DNA of 64,000 nucleotides from Natrinema sp. CBA1119. GTDB lineage: Archaea > Halobacteriota > Halobacteria > Halobacteriales > Natrialbaceae. The position numbers were made by a program, and so were the translations under genes. The stretch lies in NCBI RefSeq assembly GCF_002572525.1, contig NZ_PDBS01000001.1, positions 1,736,001 through 1,800,000 of the forward strand, written 5' to 3'. Positions 38,153 through 46,570 of this stretch are shown here, piece after piece. How positions within the stretch are numbered: position 1 is the stretch's first letter; every line of letters starts with the position of its first letter. The notes beneath the pieces are model-generated. The model was not told where the DNA came from, ran no database searches, and saw only the letters and a program-made list of their open reading frames with translations.

Positions 38153-39646
38153 ATGACAGACAACTCGAGTCGAAAGTTCACCAAGCAGGTCGCGATCAAA
38201 GCGACCGACGACGCCGAGCAGATAGCCACGGGGCTTGCGCTCACGGCCGACGAGGTCGACCACCAACTCGACTTCTTCCGCGCCGAGGGCGTCGAGGCGA
38301 TGTTCAATCCCGACCCCGACCACGGCGTCATGCACGGTCGGTTCCCCGAGGACGACGCCGAGCTCGTCCGGAACGAAGTTCTCGACGAGGACGAGGAGAT
38401 CGACGGCGCCGCGTTCGAGGCCGGCGACTGGGTTGTCCAGCGCCAGTATCTCAATGACGACCTCTGGGGTCTCGTTGAACGGGGCGTCATCGGCGGCTAC
38501 TCGATCGGCGGCGAGGTCACGGAAGGTGTCGAGTACGACTCGATCGAGGATCTCCCGGACGACGTCGCGATCCCCGACGCGGTCAACCCCGACGCGGTCG
38601 AGGACAAGTACTGGCCGCCAGTCCAGGTCACCAACGGCTCCGTGAGCGAGATCTCCGACGTCGATATCCCAGCCGTGGTCTCGGCACAGTTCACGACCAC
38701 GAAGACTGACAAGTCGATCGTCGACGACGTCGCTGGCGAGGATGAGTTCGTCGCTGTGATGGCTGGCGACGAGGACACGCCCGGCCGCGGTCATTCCGAG
38801 GAGGACGCCCGCGACCTGTGGGGCTACCTCGAGTCGATCGAGGCAGCTGACACGAAACATGCTATGAGCAAATCACAAACCGATCCCGACGCCGACCGGC
38901 CGAGTCTCGGCGATATTGAGCCAAGCGACGGCTTCAAAAACGTCGACGATGCGACGCTCGGCCAGCGCCTCAAGGCGCTCCTCTTCGGTGATCCCGATGA
39001 CGGCGTAAGTCCCGAGCCCGGGCAGTCCGAGGTCTCCGAAGTATCTCTCGCGAAAGCCCTCGATGCGGTCAAAGAGGGCCGGCCGCTGAACACGGATAAC
39101 CGCGAGTCGCTGATGGCCGCCCACGACGCGATCGAGGCGTCACTGGCGTCGGACAAGGACTTCGAGACGAATCGCTTTACGGATGACCCAGACTCGGACT
39201 TCGACCTCTCCGAGTACGATGACAAGTACGACGCCAGCAGCGGCGATGGCGAAGATGAGGACGATGACGACGAGGACGATGAGAAAGTCGCCCCGGTTGA
39301 GAAGCTGACCGAGGAGCAGGGCGACCTTGTCGTCAACGCGCTCCAGCGCTTCGTCGACGCCCAGGGAGAGGCCCCGTTCTCGGACTTCCAGGATTGGGTC
39401 TGGCAGACGGACGTCCTCGATGACGACACGGCCTTCGCGGCCGACGAGGCTGGCTGGCAGTATCGCGAGTTCGTTCGCGAACGGCGCGACGAGACCCCGG
39501 TCACCGAGGACTTCGTCGACTGGGTAGACACGGAATCAGACGCGGATGCGGACCTCACCATGAGCAAAAACACCGACAACGAGGGGACGAGAAGTCCCTC
39601 CCCGAACAGAACGCAGAGGCGCTCGAGGACATTCAGGACACGCTGA
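38153..39646 (+). CDS. Prohead protease (XkdF-like) with acidic scaffold region, frame lost near its end
   Basis: 497 aa in this frame. Residues 8-130 resemble the XkdF-like protease domain: VAIKATDDAEQIATGLAL, FNPDPDHGVMHGRF, WVVQRQYLNDDLWGLVERGVIGGYSIGG. An acidic region follows (YDDKYDASSGDGEDEDDDDEDDEKV). The normal acidic helical tail is lost after MSKNTDNEG: this frame runs into 22 Arg/Ser/Thr-rich residues. The expected sequence resumes in the -1 frame at 39586. The protein should cleave and scaffold the procapsid. Confidence 0.75.
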   Translation: MTDNSSRKFTKQVAIKATDDAEQIATGLALTADEVDHQLDFFRAEGVEAMFNPDPDHGVMHGRFPEDDAELVRNEVLDEDEEIDGAAFEAGDWVVQRQYLNDDLWGLVERGVIGGYSIGGEVTEGVEYDSIEDLPDDVAIPDAVNPDAVEDKYWPPVQVTNGSVSEISDVDIPAVVSAQFTTTKTDKSIVDDVAGEDEFVAVMAGDEDTPGRGHSEEDARDLWGYLESIEAADTKHAMSKSQTDPDADRPSLGDIEPSDGFKNVDDATLGQRLKALLFGDPDDGVSPEPGQSEVSEVSLAKALDAVKEGRPLNTDNRESLMAAHDAIEASLASDKDFETNRFTDDPDSDFDLSEYDDKYDASSGDGEDEDDDDEDDEKVAPVEKLTEEQGDLVVNALQRFVDAQGEAPFSDFQDWVWQTDVLDDDTAFAADEAGWQYREFVRERRDETPVTEDFVDWVDTESDADADLTMSKNTDNEGTRSPSPNRTQRRSRTFRTR

Positions 39647-39894
39647 AGGCCCTCACCGCCGACGAGGAACCGGACGAAAAGAACACTGAGCCCGACGAGG
39701 AGCCGTCGCAGGCTGAGAAGAACGCCGAGGCGATCGGCGAAATCCAGGAGGCAGTCGATGCGATCTCTAAGCAGACCGGCGCGAGCCAGCAGATCGGTGG
39801 CGTCGAAAAGGGCGGCGAAGACGGCGACGTATCCGACGAGTCGTCCCAGTTTAAGAAGGCGCTGGGCGGCGGCGTCGGCGGAGGTGAAATCTAA
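39586..39894 (+). other. -1 frame continuation of the prohead protease/scaffold
   Basis: The frame is open for 102 residues with no start codon and strongly coding-like: DEKSLPEQNAEALEDIQDTLKAL, then EKNAEAIGEIQEAVDAISKQTG and the end LGGGVGGGEI. It stops at TAA 39892-39894, which overlaps the capsid start. The junction is at GAGGGGACG (39581-39589): four G, where five would join the frames. Both a base miscall and ribosomal slippage would explain it; no X-XXY-YYZ heptamer is present. Confidence 0.65.
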
Positions 39895-40934
39895 TGACGA
39901 ACATCGAAGGCGCACGCGAACAGAACAAGACCTCGGTCCAGAAGCAGACGATCGACACCTCGAGCCTCAACGGCGCGCAGCTCCCGCGCGATCTCTACGA
40001 GCGGTTTATCGAGCGCCAGCAGAAGTCGGCGGATCTCCTCGAAATGGTCCGCGTCGAGACGCTCCCGCGCCTCGAGATGGGCGTCCCGAAGATCGGCGTC
40101 CCCGAACTCTCGGGTGATGTCCGCACCGAAGGCGGCGAAGACGAAACCGGTACCACCGATTCCGACGCGGAGACCGGTTCGGTCGAGTTCAACGCGACCG
40201 ACCAGTCGTACTACATCCAGTACGATCTCAAGCGCGATTCGGTCAAGAACGTCATCAGCGACGCCGACAGCGTCGCCGACATCATCCTCTCGCACTTCGA
40301 ACGCGCCTGGGGGAATGACATCCAGAACATTGGCATCAACGCAGGCCGAACGGGCAGCGGCCTGCCGACGACGTTCAACAACACCTTCGATGGCTGGCTC
40401 TCGATCGCCGAGGGCAACGACACGGCCTCCGACCGAATCGGGACCGGCGAAGAGGCCGACGCCTCGACGATGCCGGCCTACGACCACTCGGACGGATCCG
40501 GGACCGCGCAGCCGGTCAACACGACCATGTTCAACGGCATGATCCAGACGGTCCCCGAGCGCTACCGCGACCCCGACGACCTGGTCTTCCTCACCAGCAA
40601 GTCCCAGGTCCAGAGCTACGCGTACGGGCTGACCGAGCGTGAGGACGCGCTCGGTGTCGCGGCGCTGCTGGGCGACAACGACGTCACGCCCTTCGAGTAC
40701 GACATCGTCGGTGTCTCCTACTGGCCCGACGACGTCGCGATGCTCGTCGATCCGTCGAACCTCGTCTACGGTCTCTTCGAGGAGGTCGAGATCACGCAGC
40801 TCACCCAGACGGACAAGACGATGGAGCGCCGCCTCCACAGCCGCAACCTGATCGAGGGGCAGTTCGACTACCAGATCGAGGAGCTCCAGGCGGGCGCGCT
40901 CGGCGAGAACATCGCGGCGCCGACGCTGTCCTGA
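39894..40934 (+). CDS. Major capsid protein (HK97 fold)
   Basis: 346 aa, directly after the protease/scaffold with a stop/start overlap. It has the P2/HK97-like layout: an N-terminal helical arm, MVRVETLPRLEMGVPKIGVPELSGDVRTEGG, YIQYDLKRDSVKNVISDADSV, then a central A-domain with VFLTSKSQVQSYAYGLT and the end LLHSRNL-like ERRLHSRNLIEGQFDYQI. Length and position agree with tailed haloviruses. Confidence 0.87.
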   Translation: MTNIEGAREQNKTSVQKQTIDTSSLNGAQLPRDLYERFIERQQKSADLLEMVRVETLPRLEMGVPKIGVPELSGDVRTEGGEDETGTTDSDAETGSVEFNATDQSYYIQYDLKRDSVKNVISDADSVADIILSHFERAWGNDIQNIGINAGRTGSGLPTTFNNTFDGWLSIAEGNDTASDRIGTGEEADASTMPAYDHSDGSGTAQPVNTTMFNGMIQTVPERYRDPDDLVFLTSKSQVQSYAYGLTEREDALGVAALLGDNDVTPFEYDIVGVSYWPDDVAMLVDPSNLVYGLFEEVEITQLTQTDKTMERRLHSRNLIEGQFDYQIEELQAGALGENIAAPTLS

Positions 40935-40945
40935 GGTGACCACTG

Positions 40946-41131
40946 ATGCCTACAACTAACAACCGAGTCCGCGAGGCGTTCGAGGAGAACCGTATCATCC
41001 GCCGGCTCGCTTCGGACCCTCCCGCGGGTAACCTCGAGGGCGGCGAGATGTGGTTCAACACGACCGACGGTGCCTGGCGCGGCTACGACGGCTCGAGCTA
41101 CGTCACGTTCGACGTCACGGCGGACGCCTGA
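40946..41131 (+). CDS. Small virion-module protein
   Basis: 61 aa. Reads GNLEGGEMWFNTTDGAWRGYDGSSYVTF, a short beta-rich repeat motif seen in phage tail or capsid decoration proteins (a description of a surface-exposed hairpin module in fibre proteins). Compact position between capsid and connector genes. Exact role unknown; a head decoration protein is possible. Confidence 0.6.
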   Translation: MPTTNNRVREAFEENRIIRRLASDPPAGNLEGGEMWFNTTDGAWRGYDGSSYVTFDVTADA

Positions 41132-41142
41132 GGTGACCACTG

Positions 41143-41448
41143 ATGGAAACTATCCGCCACGTTGACGGTCCGGGACGGTTCAGCCATGCCGCGCTGGATC
41201 GGGTCTCCGGCTACGGCGACACGCACGAGGTCACCGAGGGTGCTGCCGAGTACCTTTGCGACGATCGCGGCTTCTTCGAGCGCGTCCAGGCGATGGACGT
41301 CGAGTTCACCGAGGTCGATGCGGACGACGCCGACGGTCTCGAGGAGAAAACCGTCGACGAACTGTCGGACCTCGCCGCCGAGGCCGAGATCGAAGGTCGG
41401 TCGGGTATGAACAAGGACGAACTGATCGCCGCGCTGCGCGAGGACTGA
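41143..41448 (+). CDS. Small head-region protein with Rho N-terminal/HeH-like domain
   Basis: 101 aa. The last 40 residues, EEKTVDELSDLAAEAEIEGRSGMNKDELIAALRED, form the helix-extended loop-helix pattern of Rho N-terminal/HeH/SAP-type DNA-binding domains. The N-terminus GPGRFSHAALDRVSGYGD is unrecognised. Many tailed phages carry such proteins beside the capsid gene; a DNA- or capsid-associated role is likely. Confidence 0.65.
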   Translation: METIRHVDGPGRFSHAALDRVSGYGDTHEVTEGAAEYLCDDRGFFERVQAMDVEFTEVDADDADGLEEKTVDELSDLAAEAEIEGRSGMNKDELIAALRED

Positions 41449-41452
41449 TCCT

Positions 41453-42190
41453 ATGCCAGAGTCGGGATACTGTACCGTGCCGGATGTCCGCCGAGCGAAG
41501 CAAAAGGCCGAGTTGTCCGGTGAACTCGTATCGGAGAACAACGCGGTCGTCGTCGGAGCAATCACGAGTCAGACTGAGTGGCTCGAGAAGACGACCGAAC
41601 GTCACTGGTACGAACCCGGCGGGATCGACGAGGACGAGCACGGCATCATCCCGACGTCGGCGAAGTCTCGCAACGACGAGGAGTCGATCCCGACGGCGTC
41701 GGCATTCGTTGTCGGCGAGCCTCCAAAGCCGAAGACGTGGCAGGGTTCGTACACACGTATCCAACTGGCCCGTCGCCACGCCCAGGCAGTCTCTGAGTTG
41801 CTCGTCCGTACACCGGACGGCTACGAGGACTGGACCACTGGCGACTACAACGGCGGCGAGTGGCCCGACGCGCTCGGGGATGACTACTACGTCAGGGTCA
41901 ACAACGACGGAGTCTCACAGCTGTACCTCGACGTGGAGCACCTGCTCGACGATGACGGCGAGCCGCTGCTCGAGTCCTACTCAAACGCGGTCTACGTGAC
42001 CTACGAGTACGGCCATGAAGGGATCCCAGAGACAGTCCGGAAGGCGGTGGCACTGCGGGCGACCGCAGAGTTACTGATCGACGACGAAAGTGGCCTCGGC
42101 ATCCCCGAGAACGCGAATCTCGTCGCCGCCGAGACGAAGAAACAGGCGATGGAGTCCCGTGCCGAGGAACTCCTCGAGGTCTATCTCTGA
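41453..42190 (+). CDS. Head-tail connector/adaptor protein
   Basis: 245 aa. The N-terminus YCTVPDVRRAKQKAELSGELVSENNAVVVGAITSQTEWLEKTTERHW is typical of gp6-like connector proteins (helical, DV..A pattern). The C-terminus GIPETVRKAVALRATAELLID is the conserved helix. Overlaps the next gene by one base. It probably docks on the portal. Confidence 0.7.
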   Translation: MPESGYCTVPDVRRAKQKAELSGELVSENNAVVVGAITSQTEWLEKTTERHWYEPGGIDEDEHGIIPTSAKSRNDEESIPTASAFVVGEPPKPKTWQGSYTRIQLARRHAQAVSELLVRTPDGYEDWTTGDYNGGEWPDALGDDYYVRVNNDGVSQLYLDVEHLLDDDGEPLLESYSNAVYVTYEYGHEGIPETVRKAVALRATAELLIDDESGLGIPENANLVAAETKKQAMESRAEELLEVYL

Positions 42191-42645
42191 TGGAGCTCGC
42201 CTCCGGCTTCGAGGCCGACCTCCAGGAGGTACTCCTGGACGACATCGAGCAGCGAGCCCGCGACGTGATCGCGCCGGAGGTCCAGGCCCACGCCCACGAT
42301 CTCCTCGAGGCGTACGGCCAGCGACACGATTACGACGTCGGCACGATCATCGAGGCCGGCACGACCCGAGTCGAGAGGCGGAAGGGTCGCGTTCTCGTCC
42401 GCTGGGGTTGGCCGCGTCCTGCGATCTTCTTCGAGAGGGGAACTGTCGACCACGTTGTCCAGGCGAGAAACGCGGACGTCCTCTCGTTCATCTGGGAAGA
42501 TCCACCGCAGTGGGTCCGCGAGGAGTACGATCGCGAAGGCGAGGGCTGGCGTGTGTTCCTACCCGAAACCAACGTCTCGGGGCTGCCAGAGTCCCGCTTC
42601 ATCCGCGACTCGCTGAACTACGTCCGTCGGAGGTTCGAATCATGA
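42190..42645 (+). CDS. HK97 gp10-like / head closure protein
   Basis: 151 aa. VLVRWGWPRPAIFFERGTVDHVVQ and the C-terminal FIRDSLNYVRRRFE resemble gp10-like neck proteins (H..Y...E.GT..H...P pattern with the fold ending in a basic helix). The starting helix DLQEVLLDDIEQRARDVIAPEVQ is alpha. Positioned after the connector as in HK97-type order. Confidence 0.65.
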   Translation: MELASGFEADLQEVLLDDIEQRARDVIAPEVQAHAHDLLEAYGQRHDYDVGTIIEAGTTRVERRKGRVLVRWGWPRPAIFFERGTVDHVVQARNADVLSFIWEDPPQWVREEYDREGEGWRVFLPETNVSGLPESRFIRDSLNYVRRRFES

Positions 42646-43193
42646 CCACGGAAGTCAACTGGGTCCTCGAGCAGCTGGACAGCGTCGTCGACGACCTCGC
42701 GGCCAACTACACGAACCGGAACGGCAATCCGGTCGCACTCAAGCGGGTCAACCGCGACGACAGCAGCGTCTACGAGGGCTCTGAGAGCCTCGATTTCAAC
42801 GAGCCGATGCACAAGCGGAAGGACGATCTCAAGAGCGGTATCTTCGTTGGCGCAACGCTGGCCGATCGGGCGGAGGATCCCGTCGGGACGAAGTACAACC
42901 TCAAAATCGAGACGGTCGTCAGCCTCACCGTCGAGGGGATGACATCCCACGGCGGGCTCCACGGCCATGTCGACCCGGACGGCGAGAACGGCGTCCCGTT
43001 CATCGAAGCCGTGCGGCAGATCCGTCGTACGCTACTCGCCTCCGACACGCGAGCCTACCCCGATCTCGGTGTCCCGAATACGTCGTATCACGACCTGATC
43101 CCGACGTCCAACGACCCCCAGTCTGCCGAGTACCGCGACTTCTACAGATGGCAGGGCGACTTCGCGCTCCGAGGATATGAATCACTCCCATGA
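42642..43193 (+). CDS. Tail completion/terminator-like protein
   Basis: 183 aa from ATG 42642, which overlaps the preceding gene by 4 bp. NWVLEQLDSVVDDLAAN, YNLKIETVVSLTVEGMTSHGGLHGHVD and the helix FIEAVRQIRRTLLASD are consistent with the alpha/beta fold of tail terminator proteins. Position between gp10-like and tube genes supports this. Sequence similarity to known families is not visible by eye. Confidence 0.6.
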   Translation: MTTEVNWVLEQLDSVVDDLAANYTNRNGNPVALKRVNRDDSSVYEGSESLDFNEPMHKRKDDLKSGIFVGATLADRAEDPVGTKYNLKIETVVSLTVEGMTSHGGLHGHVDPDGENGVPFIEAVRQIRRTLLASDTRAYPDLGVPNTSYHDLIPTSNDPQSAEYRDFYRWQGDFALRGYESLP

Positions 43194-43474
43194 CAGATTT
43201 CACAGACACAATCGACACGACAGCGGCATCGATCGAGGACCTGCAGGAGGATCTCGAAGCGCACCTCGAGGACGCCCTCGGATTTGGTCTCACGGTCGAC
43301 GAGGCAGAAGTCCGCGTCGACGAGACGTATGGCAACAGGCTCGTTGTGAACATCGAACTCAATCCGCTCGAGCGAGAACTTGAACGGCGACTCGACGCTG
43401 ACGAGGTCTGGACCAACGGTCTCAGCCTCGAGATCACGCCGATCACTCCGGACCAGGAGGGCGATCCCGAATGA
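43190..43474 (+). CDS. Small neck/tail protein
   Basis: 94 aa. ASIEDLQEDLEAHLEDALGFGLTVDEAEVRVDETYGNRLVVNIELNP is an alpha-then-beta pattern. Overlaps both neighbours by 4 bp (ATGA), so strictly co-translated. Unknown role in the head-tail joining module. Confidence 0.55.
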   Translation: MTDFTDTIDTTAASIEDLQEDLEAHLEDALGFGLTVDEAEVRVDETYGNRLVVNIELNPLERELERRLDADEVWTNGLSLEITPITPDQEGDPE

Positions 43475-44382
43475 CGGGAGCTGGATCCGCCACCGTCTGC
43501 TACGCACTCGAGGACTCCTACATGGGGGCTCTCACCGACAGCGACACCGACGGGACGCCAGAGTGGTATCAGCCTGGCGTCAACGTCACAGTCGGTGATC
43601 TGAGTGTCGAGCAAGCACTCGAGCGCGTCCGCCAGCCGAACGATCCGACGCCGGCAGGCTCTCGAGAAGGCAACTGGGAGGGCGCGCTCTCGGTGTCGTT
43701 CGAGTTGACGGACGACAACTGGCACGACCTCGTCTTCGCTGACGGCGGGACTGCACTGCCGCACAGCCCGATGCGGGCACCGTCGTCGACATGGTACCTC
43801 GCCGTCGACATGCCAGATGGGACAACCGAGTCCCGTACGCCGACCGGCGCGATCGTCCAGGAGGCGACGGTCAACTACGAGCAGGGGAGCAACATCACTG
43901 TCGAACTGACGATCCTCTACGGTGACGAGCCCGACGACATCACGGCACCTGCGGATGCGGACATCCAACAGCCGTCCGACGAGGACGTCTTCAGCTGGCA
44001 CGGTGCGACGTTCCAGGTCGACGGCCTCAACCAGCCCCTCATGCAGTCGGCGACGCTCACCCTGTCGGGACTGGCGCGCTTCCGACGCGGTCAGGATCGG
44101 CATCCGTTCGACGCGGTCGTCGACGCGATCGAGCCCAACTTCAGCACGGACGCGACGTTTACCGAGCGCGACCAGCTCGCGCTAGCGGTCGACAACTCTC
44201 GAGAGGGGCCGGTTGGCAAGGTCCCGGCGACGTTCGCGCTCGAGAACGGACAGGGGACGACCATCGACTACACGCTCTCGGACTGTCAGCCAGCCAGTTA
44301 CAGCTGGTCCGATCTCGTCACACCGGACAGCGATCTGGCGGAGCCGATCGACTACCACGTTGCCGACGTTGAGGCGATCTAA
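43471..44382 (+). CDS. Major tail tube protein
   Basis: 303 aa. A beta-rich protein with GNWEGALSVSFELTDDNWHDLVF, ATLTLSGLARFRRGQDRHPFDAVVDAI and GTTIDYTLSDCQPASYSW. Located before the frameshifting tail chaperone and tape measure, the standard place of the tube protein in long-tailed viruses. The two beta-sandwich-like halves could be tandem tube folds. Confidence 0.7.
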   Translation: MTGAGSATVCYALEDSYMGALTDSDTDGTPEWYQPGVNVTVGDLSVEQALERVRQPNDPTPAGSREGNWEGALSVSFELTDDNWHDLVFADGGTALPHSPMRAPSSTWYLAVDMPDGTTESRTPTGAIVQEATVNYEQGSNITVELTILYGDEPDDITAPADADIQQPSDEDVFSWHGATFQVDGLNQPLMQSATLTLSGLARFRRGQDRHPFDAVVDAIEPNFSTDATFTERDQLALAVDNSREGPVGKVPATFALENGQGTTIDYTLSDCQPASYSWSDLVTPDSDLAEPIDYHVADVEAI

Positions 44383-44934
44383 ATGCTCACAACTGAAACC
44401 TACACACTGGACGACGCGATCGAGGAACTGGAAGACCGGATGGACACGCTCGAGGAGGACCTCGAGGGTCTGGAGGAGGGGACGGACGACTATTCAGCGA
44501 TCAAGGCTCGACGTAACCGGGTCAGCTACCTCGAGCGCGGGGTACGCTGGCAACGCGACGAAGAAGACTGGGGTGGCGATGCGGAGATCGAGCTCGGCTC
44601 GATGACCGCCGGCGAAGAGGCGATCATGCACCGTGAGGCACCCGACAACGCCGGACGAAAGGAGATGCGGCTGTGGTTCGTCGCTGCGAGCACGGTCGAC
44701 GCGCCTTACGGTAGCGAAGACGACGACCTTTCCGAGCGTTTCTCCGAACTCTCCGGCGCCCATCCGGCGTTCGTCGAGTGGCTCGAGGCAAAGGCCAATG
44801 GGCTCGGGATCCCGAATGAATCGGGAAACGGATCCTCGACGTCCTCGACGGAGACCACGACCGAGGAGTCGGAGACCTCGACGGACGGGCCCGACTCGAC
44901 TACTACATCGTCGTCGGACTCGCCCATGGCATGA
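44383..44934 (+). CDS. Tail assembly chaperone (short product)
   Basis: 183 aa. The N-terminal half is helical (TLDDAIEELEDRMDTLEEDLEGLEEG), the middle has AGRKEMRLWFVAASTV and HPAFVEWLEAKANGLGIPN. The last 35 residues are a Ser/Thr/Glu linker (GNGSSTSSTETTTEESETS). It corresponds to lambda gpG: the shorter of two products, chaperoning the tape measure. The frameshift heptamer lies at codons 147-149. Confidence 0.75.
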   Translation: MLTTETYTLDDAIEELEDRMDTLEEDLEGLEEGTDDYSAIKARRNRVSYLERGVRWQRDEEDWGGDAEIELGSMTAGEEAIMHREAPDNAGRKEMRLWFVAASTVDAPYGSEDDDLSERFSELSGAHPAFVEWLEAKANGLGIPNESGNGSSTSSTETTTEESETSTDGPDSTTTSSSDSPMA

Positions 44935-45014
44935 GCTACACGGACGTCATGGAGGTACCGCTCGACTATCTGGAACTGCTTGACGCCTACGCGGCCACAC
45001 GACCCAGACTATGA
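44383..45014 (+). CDS. Tail assembly chaperone, -1 frameshift product (G/GT-like)
   Basis: Predicted 210-aa product: 149 codons of the upstream frame, then a -1 shift on GGGAAAC (44823-44829) and 61 residues in the new frame to TGA 45014. The extension reads LDYYIVVGLAHGMSY and VMEVPLDYLELLDAYAATRP, clearly protein-like, and is the expected second domain of GT chaperones. It has no stop codon between slip site and end. The slip gives the tape measure-binding form. The internal ATG 44931 (27 residues) is the alternative, weaker start. Confidence 0.72.
44823..44829 (+). promoter_or_regulatory. Slippery heptamer GGGAAAC
   Basis: The codons TCG GGA AAC place it as G-GGA-AAC, the canonical X-XXY-YYZ phase for -1 slippage. 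Lambda G/GT uses the near-identical GGGAAAG. It lies 105 bases before the zero-frame stop. Confidence 0.75.
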
Positions 45015-46294
45015 GTTTCGATACTGAAGCACAACTCTCAATCGCGATCCCGTCGAGTGAGCTGCGGAATGCTCGACAGCAGATCGAGTCCGAGATCGGC
45101 ACGACCGAGATCGGAGTTACGGACGGCGGGTCGGCGTCGGCCCAGGCCGCTGGCGGCGGTCGTGGCGGAGGTGGACGTCAACGCCGGCGTGCTCGCCGCG
45201 AGTACCGCTGGGCCCGCGAGCGGACTGACTACCTCGAGGAGGCGGTGGTCTACCTCAAGGACATCGAAGACAAGGTCGGTGGCGGAGACGGCGGCGGAAT
45301 GCTCAGCGAACTGCTCGGTGGCGGTGCGATCGGTGGCCTCCTCGGAGGGGCCGGCGGCGCTGCCGGCGGTATCGGTAGCGGTGTCGCCACGGGCATCGGT
45401 GCGGCAGTCGGTTCGGCCGTCGGTAGTGCTGTTGGAGATGCTGTTACTGGAGACAAGCTCGAGGTCAAGGAGCCCGATTGGATCCCGCTCGATATCGATG
45501 AGCCCGAAGAGCCGTACGACGTCGACCACCCAGAGGATCCATACGAGCTGGACCATCCGGAGGACCCGTACGCCCTCGACCATCCGGAAGAACCGTATGC
45601 ACTGGACCATCCGGGGGATCCATACGATGTCGATCATCCGGATGAACCGTATGCACTGGATCATCCAGAGGATGCGTACGACGTCGATCATCCGGATGAA
45701 CCGTACGCGATCAGCGACGAACTACTCCCGCTGAAGGTCGAAGAGGTTGATCCTGTAGGAGTCGAAATTGAGGTCGAGGTCGAGACGATAGCCCAGACTG
45801 GTGGGGGAGGAAGTAGTGGTGAGCCCGAGGATATCCCCGAGGTCGACGAAGTTGAAGGTGTTGGCGAGACTGTCAAAAACACCGCGGATGCTGGCGGGGA
45901 TGCTGTCCCAGTCGTGGGGCATGTTGCTGGGGGACTCTACGGCCTTGGTGCCGGGATCGGGAAAAACGCACCTGGCAGCGCCCCAAGAAGACGCGAGAAC
46001 AGACAGCGTCGAAAGAGGCGAAAGGCACTCCTTGAGCAGGCTGCTGAAAACAACGGCGGCGGAGGGACTACCGAAACCTCTGTAGAGACCACAGCAACCG
46101 TCACCACCGGAGGTGGATCCGGTGAGTCGGAACCAGCCGAGATAAACGCGAACTTCGGCGATATCAACGTCGATGTTCGTGATCTGGATCGCTTCGTCGA
46201 CGAGGTATTGGCGAGCGCTGAGCAGAAGGTCGAGGATGCACGCGACGATCTGAATGATCGGATGGACAAGATCGAGCGAGATATCCAGGGGTAA
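45011..46294 (+). CDS. Tape-measure-like protein
   Basis: 427 aa, right after the chaperone, overlapping by ATGA. Residues 40-75 are very basic; residues 90-155 are Gly/Ala-rich and hydrophobic (GGAIGGLLGGAGGAAGGIGSG), membrane-like as in tape measures. Seven 9-aa repeats (LDHPEDPYA-type) fill 170-232, and a C-terminal coiled coil (VDEVLASAEQKVEDARDDLNDRMDKIERDI) ends it. With 0.15 nm per residue this would measure a tail of some 60 nm. The repeat block is unlike typical tape measures, so the call is from position and outer features. Confidence 0.6.
   Translation: MSFDTEAQLSIAIPSSELRNARQQIESEIGTTEIGVTDGGSASAQAAGGGRGGGGRQRRRARREYRWARERTDYLEEAVVYLKDIEDKVGGGDGGGMLSELLGGGAIGGLLGGAGGAAGGIGSGVATGIGAAVGSAVGSAVGDAVTGDKLEVKEPDWIPLDIDEPEEPYDVDHPEDPYELDHPEDPYALDHPEEPYALDHPGDPYDVDHPDEPYALDHPEDAYDVDHPDEPYAISDELLPLKVEEVDPVGVEIEVEVETIAQTGGGGSSGEPEDIPEVDEVEGVGETVKNTADAGGDAVPVVGHVAGGLYGLGAGIGKNAPGSAPRRRENRQRRKRRKALLEQAAENNGGGGTTETSVETTATVTTGGGSGESEPAEINANFGDINVDVRDLDRFVDEVLASAEQKVEDARDDLNDRMDKIERDIQG
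45518..45706 (+). repeat. Seven 27-bp tandem repeats in the tape-measure-like gene
   Basis: Each unit encodes a 9-residue motif of form (D/A/E)(V/L)DHP(E/D/G)(D/E)PY. Units have diverged at third positions and in alternation (VDHP, LDHP), so this is an old expansion under protein-level selection. Pro and Asp/His periodicity suggests a stiff, extended, possibly metal-binding rod. Confidence 0.8.
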
Positions 46295-46330
46295 TGGTCT
46301 TTATGACTACCCTCAAACAAAACAGTACTT

Positions 46331-46522
46331 ATGAATATCTGGGCCCGGTGTCTCACTCTCGCCATACTCGCGATCGTGCTATCGGGCGTAATCACGGCCT
46401 ATCTCGGGGGTGGCTTACCCACCTCCGCTATCGTTTTCGCACTCATCGTGGTCGTCTATTACGTCGTTCCGAAATATCGCCTCCGCGTTGAGCGTACGTC
46501 TGATTCCGGTATGGACGAATAG
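46331..46522 (+). CDS. Small provirus membrane protein
   Basis: 63 aa, MNIWARCLTLAILAIVLSG, with two transmembrane segments (residues 6-28 and 33-48) and a basic then acidic C-tail. It lies between tape-measure and tail-tip genes. A small two-helix protein there could be holin-like. ATG 46331 is favoured over a shifted-frame ORF because its residues are hydrophobic and membrane-like. Confidence 0.55.
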   Translation: MNIWARCLTLAILAIVLSGVITAYLGGGLPTSAIVFALIVVVYYVVPKYRLRVERTSDSGMDE

Positions 46523-46570
46523 CGCACTAACACCGCCACCGCACGGTCACCGCGGTACTTTTCGATAACA

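Noticed and set aside
46294-46491. A 65-residue frame overlapping the small membrane protein
   Set aside because: Arg/His-rich and noncoding in character; the frame from 46331 gives two clean membrane helices.
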